A DNA stretch of 64,000 bases, taken from assembly GCA_033283265.1 (NCBI GenBank), contig JAWMQN010000001.1, positions 1,116,001-1,180,000 of the forward strand, in the 5' to 3' direction. The stretch is from Mangrovimicrobium sp033283265. GTDB taxonomy: Bacteria; Pseudomonadota; Gammaproteobacteria; Pseudomonadales; Halieaceae. Both the position numbers and the translations under genes were made by a program. Below are positions 44,201 through 56,200 of this stretch, piece after piece (within the stretch, counting starts at the first letter, position 1; each line of letters opens with the position of its first letter). The notes beneath the pieces were generated by a model. It was given only the letters and a program-made list of their open reading frames with translations. It had not been told where the DNA came from and ran no database searches.

Positions 44201-47200
44201 GCCGCGTCGTGGGTGTAGGTCGTCGTGGTGCCGCCGCTGTCGGCGATGCTCTCGATATTACCGTCGGCAAAATAAGCGTAATCGGTGGCAATGTCCGTGC
44301 TGGGATAAGTGTCTTCCCAGCGCGTCAGTTCACCCTTGCCGTTGTAGCTGTAGGTCTGTGAGCGGCGGAGCGTGCCGTCGATCTCCAGCACCTCGGTCTC
44401 GCGATTGCCCGCCAGGTCGTAGCTGTAATCGGTGCGGGCGCCGGTACCGGCATCGTCGATCCAGATCAGCTGCCCGGCGGCGTTGTAGCCCCGGCTGATG
44501 TCGTGCTCGTCGCCGTCGGTCTCCGCCACCTGCTGGCCGAAATCATCGTAGCTGTAGCTGAGCCCATAGGCGGTTTCCAGGCGGCCGAAAGCACCGTAGG
44601 TGAAGGACTGCGAGCGCCATTCGGCGTCGCTGCTGGTCATCCTGTTATTGAAGACGTCGTAGGTGGTCTGCTCGTGGATGATCGTCTCCGGGCGGGATCC
44701 GACGTCGTCCGCGAGGCGGGCTGCCTTCGAGTCCTCGGCCAGGCTTTGCGCTTCGGCGAGATCGCCCGGGGCTGAGGTAAACGAGTATTCGTCGGTGACC
44801 TGCCCTGCCTCGTTGTAGTCGCGGCCGAAGAAGTTGCCTTCGGCGTCCTGCAGCCAGACCTGGCGATCCAGTTTGTCGTAGTAGTAGGTGGTGACGTGTT
44901 CGTCACCGTCGATCACGGTGCTGACCTTCGCCGCGCGGTTGTGCTGGTCATACTCGACGCTGACCGACTGGTAACCGCGTACAAGCGCGGTGCGCCGGCC
45001 GAAAACGTCGTAGGTGTAGCTCTCCGTGGCGTTGGTGAGGCCCTCGAAGGAGGTCTCCCGCAGGAACCCGGCCTGTTCGCCGCTGTAGTTGTAATACAGG
45101 CGCTGCACGTGGCCGACCTGGTCTTCCAGCCAGACCAGGTTGCCGAGGCGGTCGAAGGCCTGGGTCGTGGTGCCGCCCAGTTCGTCGGTGTACACCAACA
45201 GGTTGCCCACGCCGTCGTAGCTGTAGCTGCTGCTCACGGTGCCGGCGGCAGTACCGCCCGGCTTGCGGATTTGCGTGACCTGGCCGCGGTAGTCGTAATC
45301 GGTTTCCGTGACCGGGGCTGCGCCGTTGACCTCGGGGCCGATGCTGACGGTCTCGTAGTTGCGCTTGTCGAAGTAGGCGAAGGTCTCGACGAACGCGGTG
45401 TTGCCCTCCACGCCATAGAGGCGGGTGTAGACGGTGTTGCCGTTGGCATCGACGCCATAGGTCTGCCACAGGCCGCGCTCCTCGTTGGAGGCGACCTTGA
45501 TCCCCATGTCGTTGTAACGGATTTCCGTGTAGTAGGTGCCATCGGCAAAGCCGTCGGCCTGGCGGCCGCCCTCGGCGCCGCCGGTATCGGTCAGGCCGAT
45601 GATCAGCGCCAGCGTGGCGGGGTCGACGGGGCCGCTGAAGCTGCCCTCGAAGACAGCGCGGGTCGCGGCGCTGCCGGCACCGATCTGCCCGTCGCGCTCG
45701 GAGGCCAGTACGGTAAGCGAGTAATTGTCACTTTCCGAGATCGGCGTGCCGACATCGACCTCACGGCTGCCGCCCGGCGGCTTGGAAGTACCGTTGCGGG
45801 TGACCGTGCCGTCGTTCTCGTTACTCGACTCGGCGGGCACGTCGATGCGCCGCCAGTCGACGATCACCTCGTTGCCGTCGCTGTCGACGTAGTAGATCTT
45901 CAGGTCGTAGCTGGTGTTCTGGGTGAGGTCGAGGGTCGCACTGTAGGTTCCGCTCGATGCACTCATCGCCACTTCGTCGGCGAAGTTGCCGTCGGTCGCG
46001 GCCTCGCGGTAGGCGAGCTTCAGGCCGTCGCCATTGACCCGGGCCGCCTCCTCGGTGGAGAGTCCCGCCTCGACATCGGTGTGGATCAGGCCATCGCCGT
46101 CGCTCTTCCAGGTCTTCTTCCAGGTCGTCTTGACGACCTTGCCGTCGCCGTCCTTCTCCTCGCTCTGCTTGGTCCAGTCGATGTCCTGGGTGTCACTGAA
46201 GCCGATGTCGATGCTGTGGGACTGGGGCGACTCGTCGCCGTAGAAGATATCGTAATTCAGCGCGGCTTCGCTGACCGGCGCGTACTGGAAGGTGCCGTTC
46301 ACCCGGCTGGTCAGGGAGCTGTCCGTCACCAGCAGCCCGTCGACCACCAGCAGTTGGGACTCGCCGGCGGTGTTGGCGCCATCGGAGGGCACGGTCCAGA
46401 TGACCGAACCGCTGAAATCGTCGACCTCGGCCTCGGAAGCCCGCAACAGGGTACCCGCGGGAGCGGTATAACTCGCGCTGTTATAGCTCCAGTTGAAGCT
46501 GAATACGGCCGTGGTGGGGTCCGCCACGCCGCTGAGGATGGCGCTGTAGCGATTGCCGGACACCAGGGTCATCGTTACATCTGCCGGCAGGTCGCCGGAG
46601 CTGATGGTGGGCCCACTGACGGCGTCGTCGAACTCGACCTCGACCAGGAAATCCTCGCCCGCGCGGCTGACTTCCACCTCGGACAGCGTCGCCGGTACCA
46701 CCAGCGAGCGCTCCTCCGACCAGGACAGGTTGTTGGCCGCGTCCTTGACCATGACCCGGAAGACGATGGTATCGCCGGGGCTGAACTCGTCCGCCGGGAT
46801 CTCGACGTTGCGCGACAGGCCGAGCGCAGTGCTGTCGGAGGCGAACTGGTAGACCCCGTCGCCGTGGGCCCCGTCCGGGCCGAAGGACGGCGCCTCGCCC
46901 TCGCCCACGGCGACGGAGGAGCCGATGCTCCAGGCAACCCAGGAGGTGGCGGTGGCCGAGGGGATATCCCAGTCGATGCTGAGGCTGCCCGCGGGGCCGC
47001 TGGAAACACTGCTGGTGATGCTGCTCGCCGCGACCAGCGGCGCGGTGGAATCCGGGTCGCCCCCGGTCCAGGACTTGATCTGCTGCCCGGCGACGTTGTA
47101 CTCGACAAAGGAGTGGCCGCCGGTGGCAGTGATGGTCTGGATCACCCGGCCAAAGGCGTTGTAGGCCACGCGGTTGACATTGCCTTCCGCGTCGGTCTTG

Positions 47201-50200
47201 CGGGTCAGGTTGCCGGCGGCGTCGTACTCGAAGCTGGTGACGATGTCGCCGTCCTGCATGACGTCGGTCTGGCTGACCAGCATGTTGACCCGGTTGTAGG
47301 CGTAGGTGCTCTCCTGGTCCTGCGCCGCATCGCGGGCGATGCCGGTCTCCAGGGCGCCGAAGCTGGTGTCGGTCAGGTCCACGCTGCCGGCTACGGTATT
47401 GATGTAGCGCTTGCGCGACTCGACGTTGCCGTTCTCGTCGTAGCTCAGGGTGTTGAGCACCCGGTTACTGCTGACAATCGCCCGGCGCTGGCCGATGGCA
47501 TCGTAGTAGTAGTACTCGGTCTGCTCCTCGGCCTCACCATCGGCCAGGGTGCGCGAGATCTGGTTGCCCACGGCGTCGTAGGCGTACGTGGTGGTGACCC
47601 GGCTCAGGCCGCCCTCGGTGCCCACTTCCTGGGAAACCTGGCTGACCAGGCGGTTCTGCTCGTCGAAGTAGCGGTCGACGACATGCACCTTGCCCGCGGC
47701 GCTGGCATCCGGCAGGGTCTGCGGCTCGGTACCGCTGAGTGCCGTTTCGTAGCGGCGCTGCTGGATCAGGTTGCCCTGGGCGTCATAGGCGGTCTCGAGC
47801 AGGTAACCCTCGCCATCCACCAGGGCGATCTGCCGGCCGAGACTGTCGTAGAAGCTGTAGCTGTGGGTGCCGCGCGGGTCGACGGATTCAACCAGGTTGC
47901 CCCAGGCGTCGTAGTAGGTCTGCTCGTCCAGCACTTCCATCTGCGCCGAGGCGCTGGCGGCCGCGCCGCTGCCGGTCACGGTAGTGACCTCGACTTCCGG
48001 ATACACCGTGCGGGTGATGTTGCCCATGCGGTCGTATTCGTTGCGGATCTCGGTGGACGCGCCGGTGGTCGAGGGCACGACGGCGAAGTTCCAGGAGCCG
48101 ACCGGTTTGTCCAGCCGGTCCTTGTAGGTGACGATGCTTTCCAGTTCGCCGAAGGCGTTGTAGCCGAATTCCTGGAAGCGCCCGTCGACATTGACCTCGG
48201 CGATGACATTGCCGTTGCCGTCGTACCAGGAGGTATTGCGCTCCCCGGACTCGTCGATGCGCTCGACCAGGTTGCCGAGGGCATCGTAGATGTTGCTGGT
48301 AATAACCGAGCCGTACTGCTCGCCACCCTCGATGGTGTAGGTGGCGAAGTCCGGCGTCTCCTCGGTCAGCACGCGGCCGGCGAGGTCATAGGTGTAGGTT
48401 GTGGTATAGCCGCGGCCATCGGTGACGGTTGTCAGGTTGCCAGCCGAGTCATAGCCGTAGCTGATGCTCTGGCCGAGGGCGTCGGTGACAGAGCTGACCC
48501 GGTTGTTCAGGTCGTAGGCGGTCTCGGTGACATTGCCCAGGGCATCGGTCTTGCTGACGACGTTGCCGGCCTTGTCATAGCCCAGGGTCTGGACGTTGTC
48601 GCCGTTGGTCTGGGTAGCCAGGCGGTTGTTGAAGTCGTAGCTGTACCGCGTCACCCGGTCGGGATCGAGGGCGCCCGTGGTTGCCAGCGCGTTGGGGTCG
48701 TGTACCGTCTCGCTGAGCTTGTTGCCCGCCGCGTCGTAGGTGTAGCTTTCGACCACACCATCGACACCGGTATAGGACAGCAGGCGCCCGGCGTCGTCCC
48801 ACTCCCAGCTGATTTCACGGCTGGCGGTATCGCGGGTGCGCGAGAGCCACTCGGCGTCCACGGCGCCGACGTTTTCGCTCTGCCGCAACAGCAGGCCGGT
48901 GGAATCGAACTCGAACTCCCTGACCAGGCCGTTGGCCAGGGTTTCGGAAATACGCTTGCCGTTCTTGTCGTAGGCCTGGGTGGTAACCCGGTCGTTGGCG
49001 CCGTCCGCTGTCGGGCTGGGCAGGACGTCACCGGCGGGCACACTGCCCAGGGCCGTTGCGTAGGCGGTGGTGGTGAGCACATTGCCGCTCACGTCCACGT
49101 CATAGCGGGTGTAGAACTTCTCCGCGTCGACCACGCCCACCAGCTGGTTGAAGTCGTTGTAGTAGAAATAGGTACTGTTGCCCTTGGCGTCGATGATGCC
49201 GGTCTGGTTGCCCACCGCGTCGTAGAGGTAGGTAGTGGTAGCGCCGGTGGCATCGGTCTCGGTCTTGAGATTGCTGTTGAGATCGTAGGTGTAAGAGGTG
49301 ATCGCGCCGTCGGGTCTTTCTATCGACTCGAGGTTACCCAGGGGATCGTAGGTGCTAATCGTTTCCGCACCGTAGGAATCGGTCTCGGAAATAACGCGGC
49401 CATGGCTGTCATAGCCGAGCGTTTCGACCACCCAGACGCCGCTGGACTGCAGTGTGCTGATCTGCTCCTGCCGGCCCAGCGCGTCGCGGACGATGACGAC
49501 CTGTCCGCCCTCGGCGGTGCGCTTCTCGACCAGCTTGCCGTCGAGGTCATAGTCGAACTCGGTGGTCGATACGTGGGCCTGGTCGGTGCTGTCGCTGGTG
49601 GTCTGGCCGACAGTCTGGGTAATCCGGTTGCCGTGCTTGTCGTAGGTCGCGCTGACCTTGTTGCCGTTGCCGTCGATGCTCTCGAGCAACTGGTCCGCGG
49701 CGTCGTACCTGAACTCGGTGACCCGGGGGCTGGTGCGCGCCAGCTTCGCCGCGTTGTCCGGGTCGTCGGTATTCGAGTCGTACTGCCCTATCGTCACTTT
49801 CGTCTGGTTGCCGAAGGCGTCGTATTCGAAGGTGCTGTAGAAACCCTCGCGATCGGTGACGCGCTCGATGCGATCCAGCGCATCGTACTGGTAGCTGGAA
49901 ACCAGGGCCGCGTTGCTGCCATCGGCGTACTGCACCGCAGTGGAGAGGATATTGCCACGGGCGTCGTAGACGTTGGTGGTGCGGATGCCACCGTGCGCGC
50001 GATTCACGCCAACGGTGTTGGTGAGGATGCGCCCCTCGGCGTCGAAGGTGTTTTCCGTGATGGTGCCGTCGGCGGAGGTGATGCGGAACTGGTTGCCCTC
50101 GGCGTCGTAGTCGTACTCGGTGCGGCCACCCATGGGGTCGACGATGGCTCGCAGGCGGTTCTGGCCGTCGTACTCGTAAGTGGTAGTGCGCTCCCCGGCA

Positions 50201-53200
50201 ATCCCCTTGGCCTGGGTCGTGGTCTTCTTGTTGCCCCGCGCGTCGTAGCTGTACTCGATGCGCACGCCCTCGCCATCGATCTCCGCGAACAGGCGGTCGT
50301 TGGCATCGTACTCGAAGAAGTTGCTGTACTCCTCGCTGCTGCCCTTGCCGTAGATGACCTGTTTGACGTTGCCTTCGGCGTCGTAGACATAATCGGTGCG
50401 GCGGCCCTCGCCGCTGGTCTCGGTTTTCAGGCGGCCGACTTCGTCGTAATCGTAGCTTTCAACCCGGTCGACGACGTCATTGCCGGAGGTGGTCCGGGTC
50501 TTGAGCCGGCCAGCCTTGTCGTAGACGTAGGTGATCTTCGTGCCGAGGGGGTTGGTCTCGGTCTCGATGCGGTCTTCGTTGTCGTAGGTGTAGGTGGTGG
50601 TGCGCGCGGCCGGTGTACCGTAGGCCTCGGTCATGCTCTCGATGCGGCCCTTGCCGTCGAGCACGTAGAACGTGACGTAACCGAGCGCGTCGGTGCGACT
50701 GGTGACCCGGCCCTTCTTGTCGTAGATGACCGTTTCCGTGCCGGCGTTGCCGGTGATCGCCGCGGTACTTCCCGGCGTACCCGCCGGGGCCGCACTTTGC
50801 TGCATCGACTTCGAGTTGCCGACATTGTCGTACTCGTACTCGGTGGTCAGCCCGGTGGAATCCTTGTTGGTTTCCAGCCGGTTGAGTTCGTCATAGGTGG
50901 ACAGGGTAATACGGGGTTCATCCCCGGCGGCGGGCTCGGGGAGCGGCGCGCCGGGCGCGACAGTGTAGACCCGGTTGTACTCGCGGCGCTCCAGTTCATT
51001 GCCGACGTCATCGTAGATGATGATGGTGAGATAACCTTCCGCGCTGAGCAGTTTCACCAGCCGGTCGTTGTCGTCGTACTCCATCCGGCTGACGTTCTGG
51101 TTCTCATCCTCGAGGCTGGTGACGTTACCCACCCCGTCGTAGCCGATGACCTGCTTGCCGCCGAGCGGCCGGATGGTTTCCTGCAGGCGGTTGAGCACGT
51201 CGTAGACGAAGGTCGTGGTGAAATTGCGCTCGTCGGTCTCGCTGGTCTTGTTGCCCGCATCGTCATAGCCATAGCGATAGACACCGCCGAGGTCGTCGGT
51301 GACGGAGATCAGGCGGTTGTTGGCGTCAAAGCCGTAATCCAGCGCCCGGTCGGTCTCGTCGATCACGCGAACGATATTGCCAAAGGCATCGTAGAACTGG
51401 CGGCGCACGCCGCCCTCGGCACCGGTGGTGTTTTCCAGCTGGTTGAGCGCGTCGTAGCTGAAACCGGTGGTATGGCCCAGCTCGTCGCTCAGGCCGGTCT
51501 GGTTGCCGTACTCGTCGTAGAAATACTCGACGGTTTTGCCAAGTGCATCGACTTCTTTCTTGACCCGGTTCAGGGCGTCGTACTCGGTCGTCGATTCGTC
51601 GCCGTTCTCGTCGATGAAGCTGATCTGGTTGCCCACCTTGTCGTAATCGAAGAAGGCGGCGTTGCCCGCGGCGTCGGTGCGCTTTATCACACGGTCCAGC
51701 TTGTCGTACTGGTACGCGGTTGTGTGGTTGTTCTCGTCGGTCTCGGTGAGGCGGTTGTCCACATAGTCGTAGGTAAATAGCTGCTGCTTGCCCAGCGGGT
51801 TGGTGCGGGTCAGGAGCTGGTTGCGCTTCGAGTAGGTATATGTCGTGGTGTGATCGTTCTCGTCGGTCTCGGAGAGGATATTGCCCACGGCATCGTAGAC
51901 GTATCCCCGCGTGCCGCCGAGGGCGTCGGTCACCAGGTCGAGGCGGTTGAGTGCGTCGTAGCGGTAGGCGGTCGCGTTGCCGTTCTCGTCGATGAAGCCG
52001 ATCTGGTTGCCGACGGCGTCATAGCTGTAGTAACTCGTATGGCCCTTGGCATTGGTCTCGGCGATGCGGCGATTGAGCTCGTCGTACTCGTAGACGATGG
52101 TCTGGTCGGCAGGGCTGGGCGTTGGCGTCGGTTTGGCACCAGGGGATGCCGGCGTCGCCACCGCCGTGGCAAAGCGGGTAACGGATTTCAGGTTGCCGTT
52201 GACGTCGTAGCTATTGCTGGTGGCATAGCCGAGAGCATCGACAACCAGCTCCAGTTCATTGTTGCCGTTGTAGTAGTTGGTGGTGACGTTACCGCGCTGG
52301 TCGACGATCTGCACCCGGTTGCCGCTGCCGTCGTAGCGGTACTCGACCTCGTAGTCGAGCTCGTCCTTGATGAAGCGCAGCTGGTTGTTGGCGTCGTAGC
52401 GGTACTCGGTGCTGTTGCCGCGCTGGTCGGTCACTTTCGTGACATTGTGGTTGGCGTCGTACTCGTAGTGGATCTGGAAACCGAGCTCGTCGGTTTCGGT
52501 GACCAACTGGCCGTCGTCGTCATAGACGAAGCTGCGCGTGCGCTCCATTTCGGGCACATTCGCCGCGCGGGTGATGGCGATGACATTGAAGACGTTGTTG
52601 TCGTAGTGGGTCTCGACACCCAGGGCGTCGCGCGTCACGATCAGCTGGTCGCGCTCGTTGTACGCGTAGCTGGTGACCCGGTCGAGGGGGTCGGTTTCAG
52701 TCAGGACGTTGCCCACGGCGTCGTAGCTGAAGCGGGTCTGGCCGCCCTTGGCATCGGTCACCGCCAGCACCCGGTTGAGGGCGTCGTAGCTGAAGCCGGT
52801 GCTGTGCAGATTGGCATCGGTCATCGAGGTCTGGTTGTAGACCCGGTCGAAGCCGTACTCGGTACGCTCGCCTTTCGCATCGACGATCGCCCGCAGGTTG
52901 CCCTCGGCATCGTAGGTGTACTGCGTCGTCTCGGGGCCCTCGGAGCCACTGCCCGCGGCGCCCACACCCGTGGTCTGCACGATCACGTTGCCCTGCGCGT
53001 CGTATTCGAAGCTGACCTTGCGCCCCTCGCCGTCCTCAGCGGTGAACAGCCGGTTGCCCGGGTCGTAGGTGAAGGACCGGGCGTGATTGCGCGGGTCGAT
53101 GATCTTTATCTGGTTGCCGACACCGTCGTACTCGAAGCGCGTCTCGAAGTTGAGCGGGTCGATGATCTTGATATTGCGGTCCAGCGCGTCGTAGACGTAC

Positions 53201-56200
53201 TCCGTCGTGTTGTTGCGCGCGTCGGTCACCTTGAAACGGTTGCCCACCGCGTCGTACTCGTAGGCGACAGAGTGATTCTCCGGGTCGGTCTCCCTGACCA
53301 GCAGGTTGTTGCGGTCGTAGACGTACTCGCTGACCCGCTCGATCGCGGTGCCCAGCGCCTCGCTGCGCTTCGTGAGGTTGCCGAAGGCGTCGTAGTCGTA
53401 CCTGGTCAGCGATCCCAGTGGGTCTGTCGCAAGGGTCTGCCGGTCCTCCGCGTCGTACTCGTAGCCGCGCTCGCGGTCCAGCTCGTCCAGCTCGCCGACC
53501 AGGTTGCCGTTGCCGTCGTAGCGGTAGGCACGGGTCTGTCCCAGCGCGTCGGTCTGCAGCACCAGGCGGTTGAGGTTGTCGTAGTCGTAGCGGGTAAGCC
53601 GCTCCAGGTGGTCCTCCACCGACAGCAGGTTGCCCACCCGGTCGTAGGTGTAGCGCTCGGTGTAGAGGCTGCGCAGGGCGTTTTTCTGCCCGTCGCTCAG
53701 GTCAGCCGCCAGTTTGGGGTAGAGCAGGCCCTCGCGCATCGTCTGGTACAAGGCCTCGTCACTGCTGGCCAGGGCGTTGCCCACCCCGTCGGTTTCCTCG
53801 ATCAGCTGGTTGAAGGCGTCGTAGACGTAGCTGGTCACCTGCACGTCCGCCCGCCCGGCCCCGATCGCCACTTCGGTCAGGTTGTCATTGGGGTCGTAGG
53901 CGTAGGTGGTGACGATGCCGTTGGCGTCGGTGGTGCTGACCAGGCGGTTGTCGAGGTCGAACTCGAAGAAGGTGCTGTAGCCGTTCTCGTCGATGGTCTC
54001 GACTTCATTGCCCAGCGCGTCGAGCTTGTGCTCCACGGTGTAGCGGGTCGGCGCGTTGGTCTTCGGGTCGATGACCTCCGGGCGGATCTCGCGGATCAGG
54101 CGGTTGTTCCGGTCGTAGACGTAATCCGTACGATGGTTGTTGCCATCGGTGACCGAGGCAATGGTGCCCGGGGCGTCGTAGCTGTACTCGGTGATGTTGC
54201 CCTCGGCGTCCTCTACCGTGAGGATCTGGTCCTCGCTGTCGTAGGAGAAGCTCAGGTTCTGCCGCTTGTCCGGTGCCAGCTGGGCCCCGGCGAGAATGGT
54301 CAATACATTGCGGTTGGCGTCGTAGGTGTATTCGGTGATGTGGCCGAGCGCCGTGGTCTCGGTGCGCAGCAGGCCATCCGCGTAGTACAGGAACTGCGTG
54401 CTGTTGCCGCGGTTGTCGGTCAGCGTGATGGCGTTGCCCTCGCCGTCGTAGGCGAAGAAGCTGCTGTACTGGGTCGGGGTCGTGCCGTCCGCGCCCTTCA
54501 CCGAGGCGGTCTTCACTTCCACCAGCTCGCGGCGGGCGTTGTAGCGGTAGGTGGTAGTGCGCTCCTCGGCGTCGGTTACCGCGAGCTCGTTGCCCACCAC
54601 GTCGTAGCGGCGAGTCGTCGTGCGGTCCTGGCCCGGGCCACTCTGGGCCGGGTCGATGGTGCTGACAAGGCGGTTGTTTTTGTCGTAGATGTAGGTGATC
54701 GTCTTGCCGTTGGCGTCGGTGAAGCTGATCCGGTTGCCCACCGCGTCGTAGCTGTTGAAGGTGGTGTGACCTTCCGGGTCGGTGGTCGACAGCAGGCGGT
54801 TGTCCTTGTCGTAGAGGTAGCTGGTCACCTGCTTCAGTGCGCCGGGCGCATCCGGGTCCTGGGCCTTGTCGAGGAAGGCGATGCTCTGGGTCAGGTTGCC
54901 AAAGTGGTCGAAGACGTTGCGGGTCCGGTTGCCCTCACCGTCCACGGTCTCGACGTTGTTGCCGAAAAGGTCGTAGGAGTAGTCCGTGACCTGCCGTTTG
55001 GCGGGATTGTCGAGGTCATCGGGATCGAGGTAGACGATGCGTTTGACCAGGTTGCCGAACTCGTCGTACTGCCAGCGGGTCACGTCACCGCTGACCCCCG
55101 CCTCGCTGGGGTCGACCTGCTCGATCAGGTTTTGCCAGTCGTCGTAGCTGAAGGTGGTCACGCCGCCATTGGCGCTGGTCATCGTCGCCAGCTTGTTGAA
55201 GTCGGTGTAGGTGTAGGTCGTGGTGTTGCCGAGATTGTCGGTGCTGGTCAGCAGGTTGCCGCGGTCATCGTAGGTAAACCTGCTGGTGAAGGCCGCTGTC
55301 AGCGCGCTCTTGTCCGCCTCTGTCAGGGCACTCAGGGGTACCGGGGCATTGGTTCCCAGGACGCTCTGGCGCAGGGCACGGTAGTAGCTGCTGTCACTGT
55401 GCACCGCCCCCCAGCCGTTGCTGTCGATCACCGACAGCAGGTTGCCGTCGGTATCGTAGTTGTAGCGCGTCTCGTAGCCTTCCTGGTCAATCACCGCGGT
55501 GATGTAGCCGTCCGCGCGGTAGCTGTAGGTCAGGCTGTGGGCGTCGCGGATCGCCTTCAACTGCATGGCCAGGGCCGCGTCGTTCTGCACCGCGGTGGCG
55601 TTGTAGTCGGCGTAGTAGCCGTTCGCCGTGCGCCACTGCACGTAAAGCGCCTCGTTGGAGGTCGCCCGGGCGTTGCCCAGGGCGTCCACCACCCGGGTGC
55701 TGCCGCCGTTATAGAACTTGTCGTCGCCGCCGCCGTCGACCAGGTCGAACTGGTAGTCGAAGGTGGTGACGTTGCCCTCGGCGTCGACCATGCGCGTCAG
55801 CACCTTGGCCCGGCCCGAGTCGCCGGTGGACCAGTTCACCGACTGGTATTCGAAGTGCAGCTCGCGGGACGCGTAGGTCTCCAGCTGGCCGTCCACTGTC
55901 TGCCGGTCCGGCAGCACCATGCGCACGAGGAAGCCATCGCTGGAGTAGAAGTATTTGGTCGAGTGGCCGAAGCGGTCGATCACCTCCACCAGCTGGCCCT
56001 TGTCGTAGCGGTACTCGACCAGGACACCCTCGTCCTCGTCGGTGATCGACACCAGGTTGCCGCTGCGGTAGTTGTAGGTCAGGACGTGTCCGTCGTCGTC
56101 GATTACCTGCACCAGGCGGTTCTGTGAGTAGACGAACTGTGTGGTCACCCCGTTGGTGTCCACCCAGGACAGCAGGCGGCCGTCCTTGTCGAAGCTCAGG

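Noticed and set aside
44896..51780. 2294-residue open frame on the plus strand opposite giant gene B, and similar long frames opposite giant A
   Set aside because: These are shadows of the YD-repeat codon pattern. Their products are repetitive Val/Gly/Ala-rich sequence without any recognisable domain or ribosome site.
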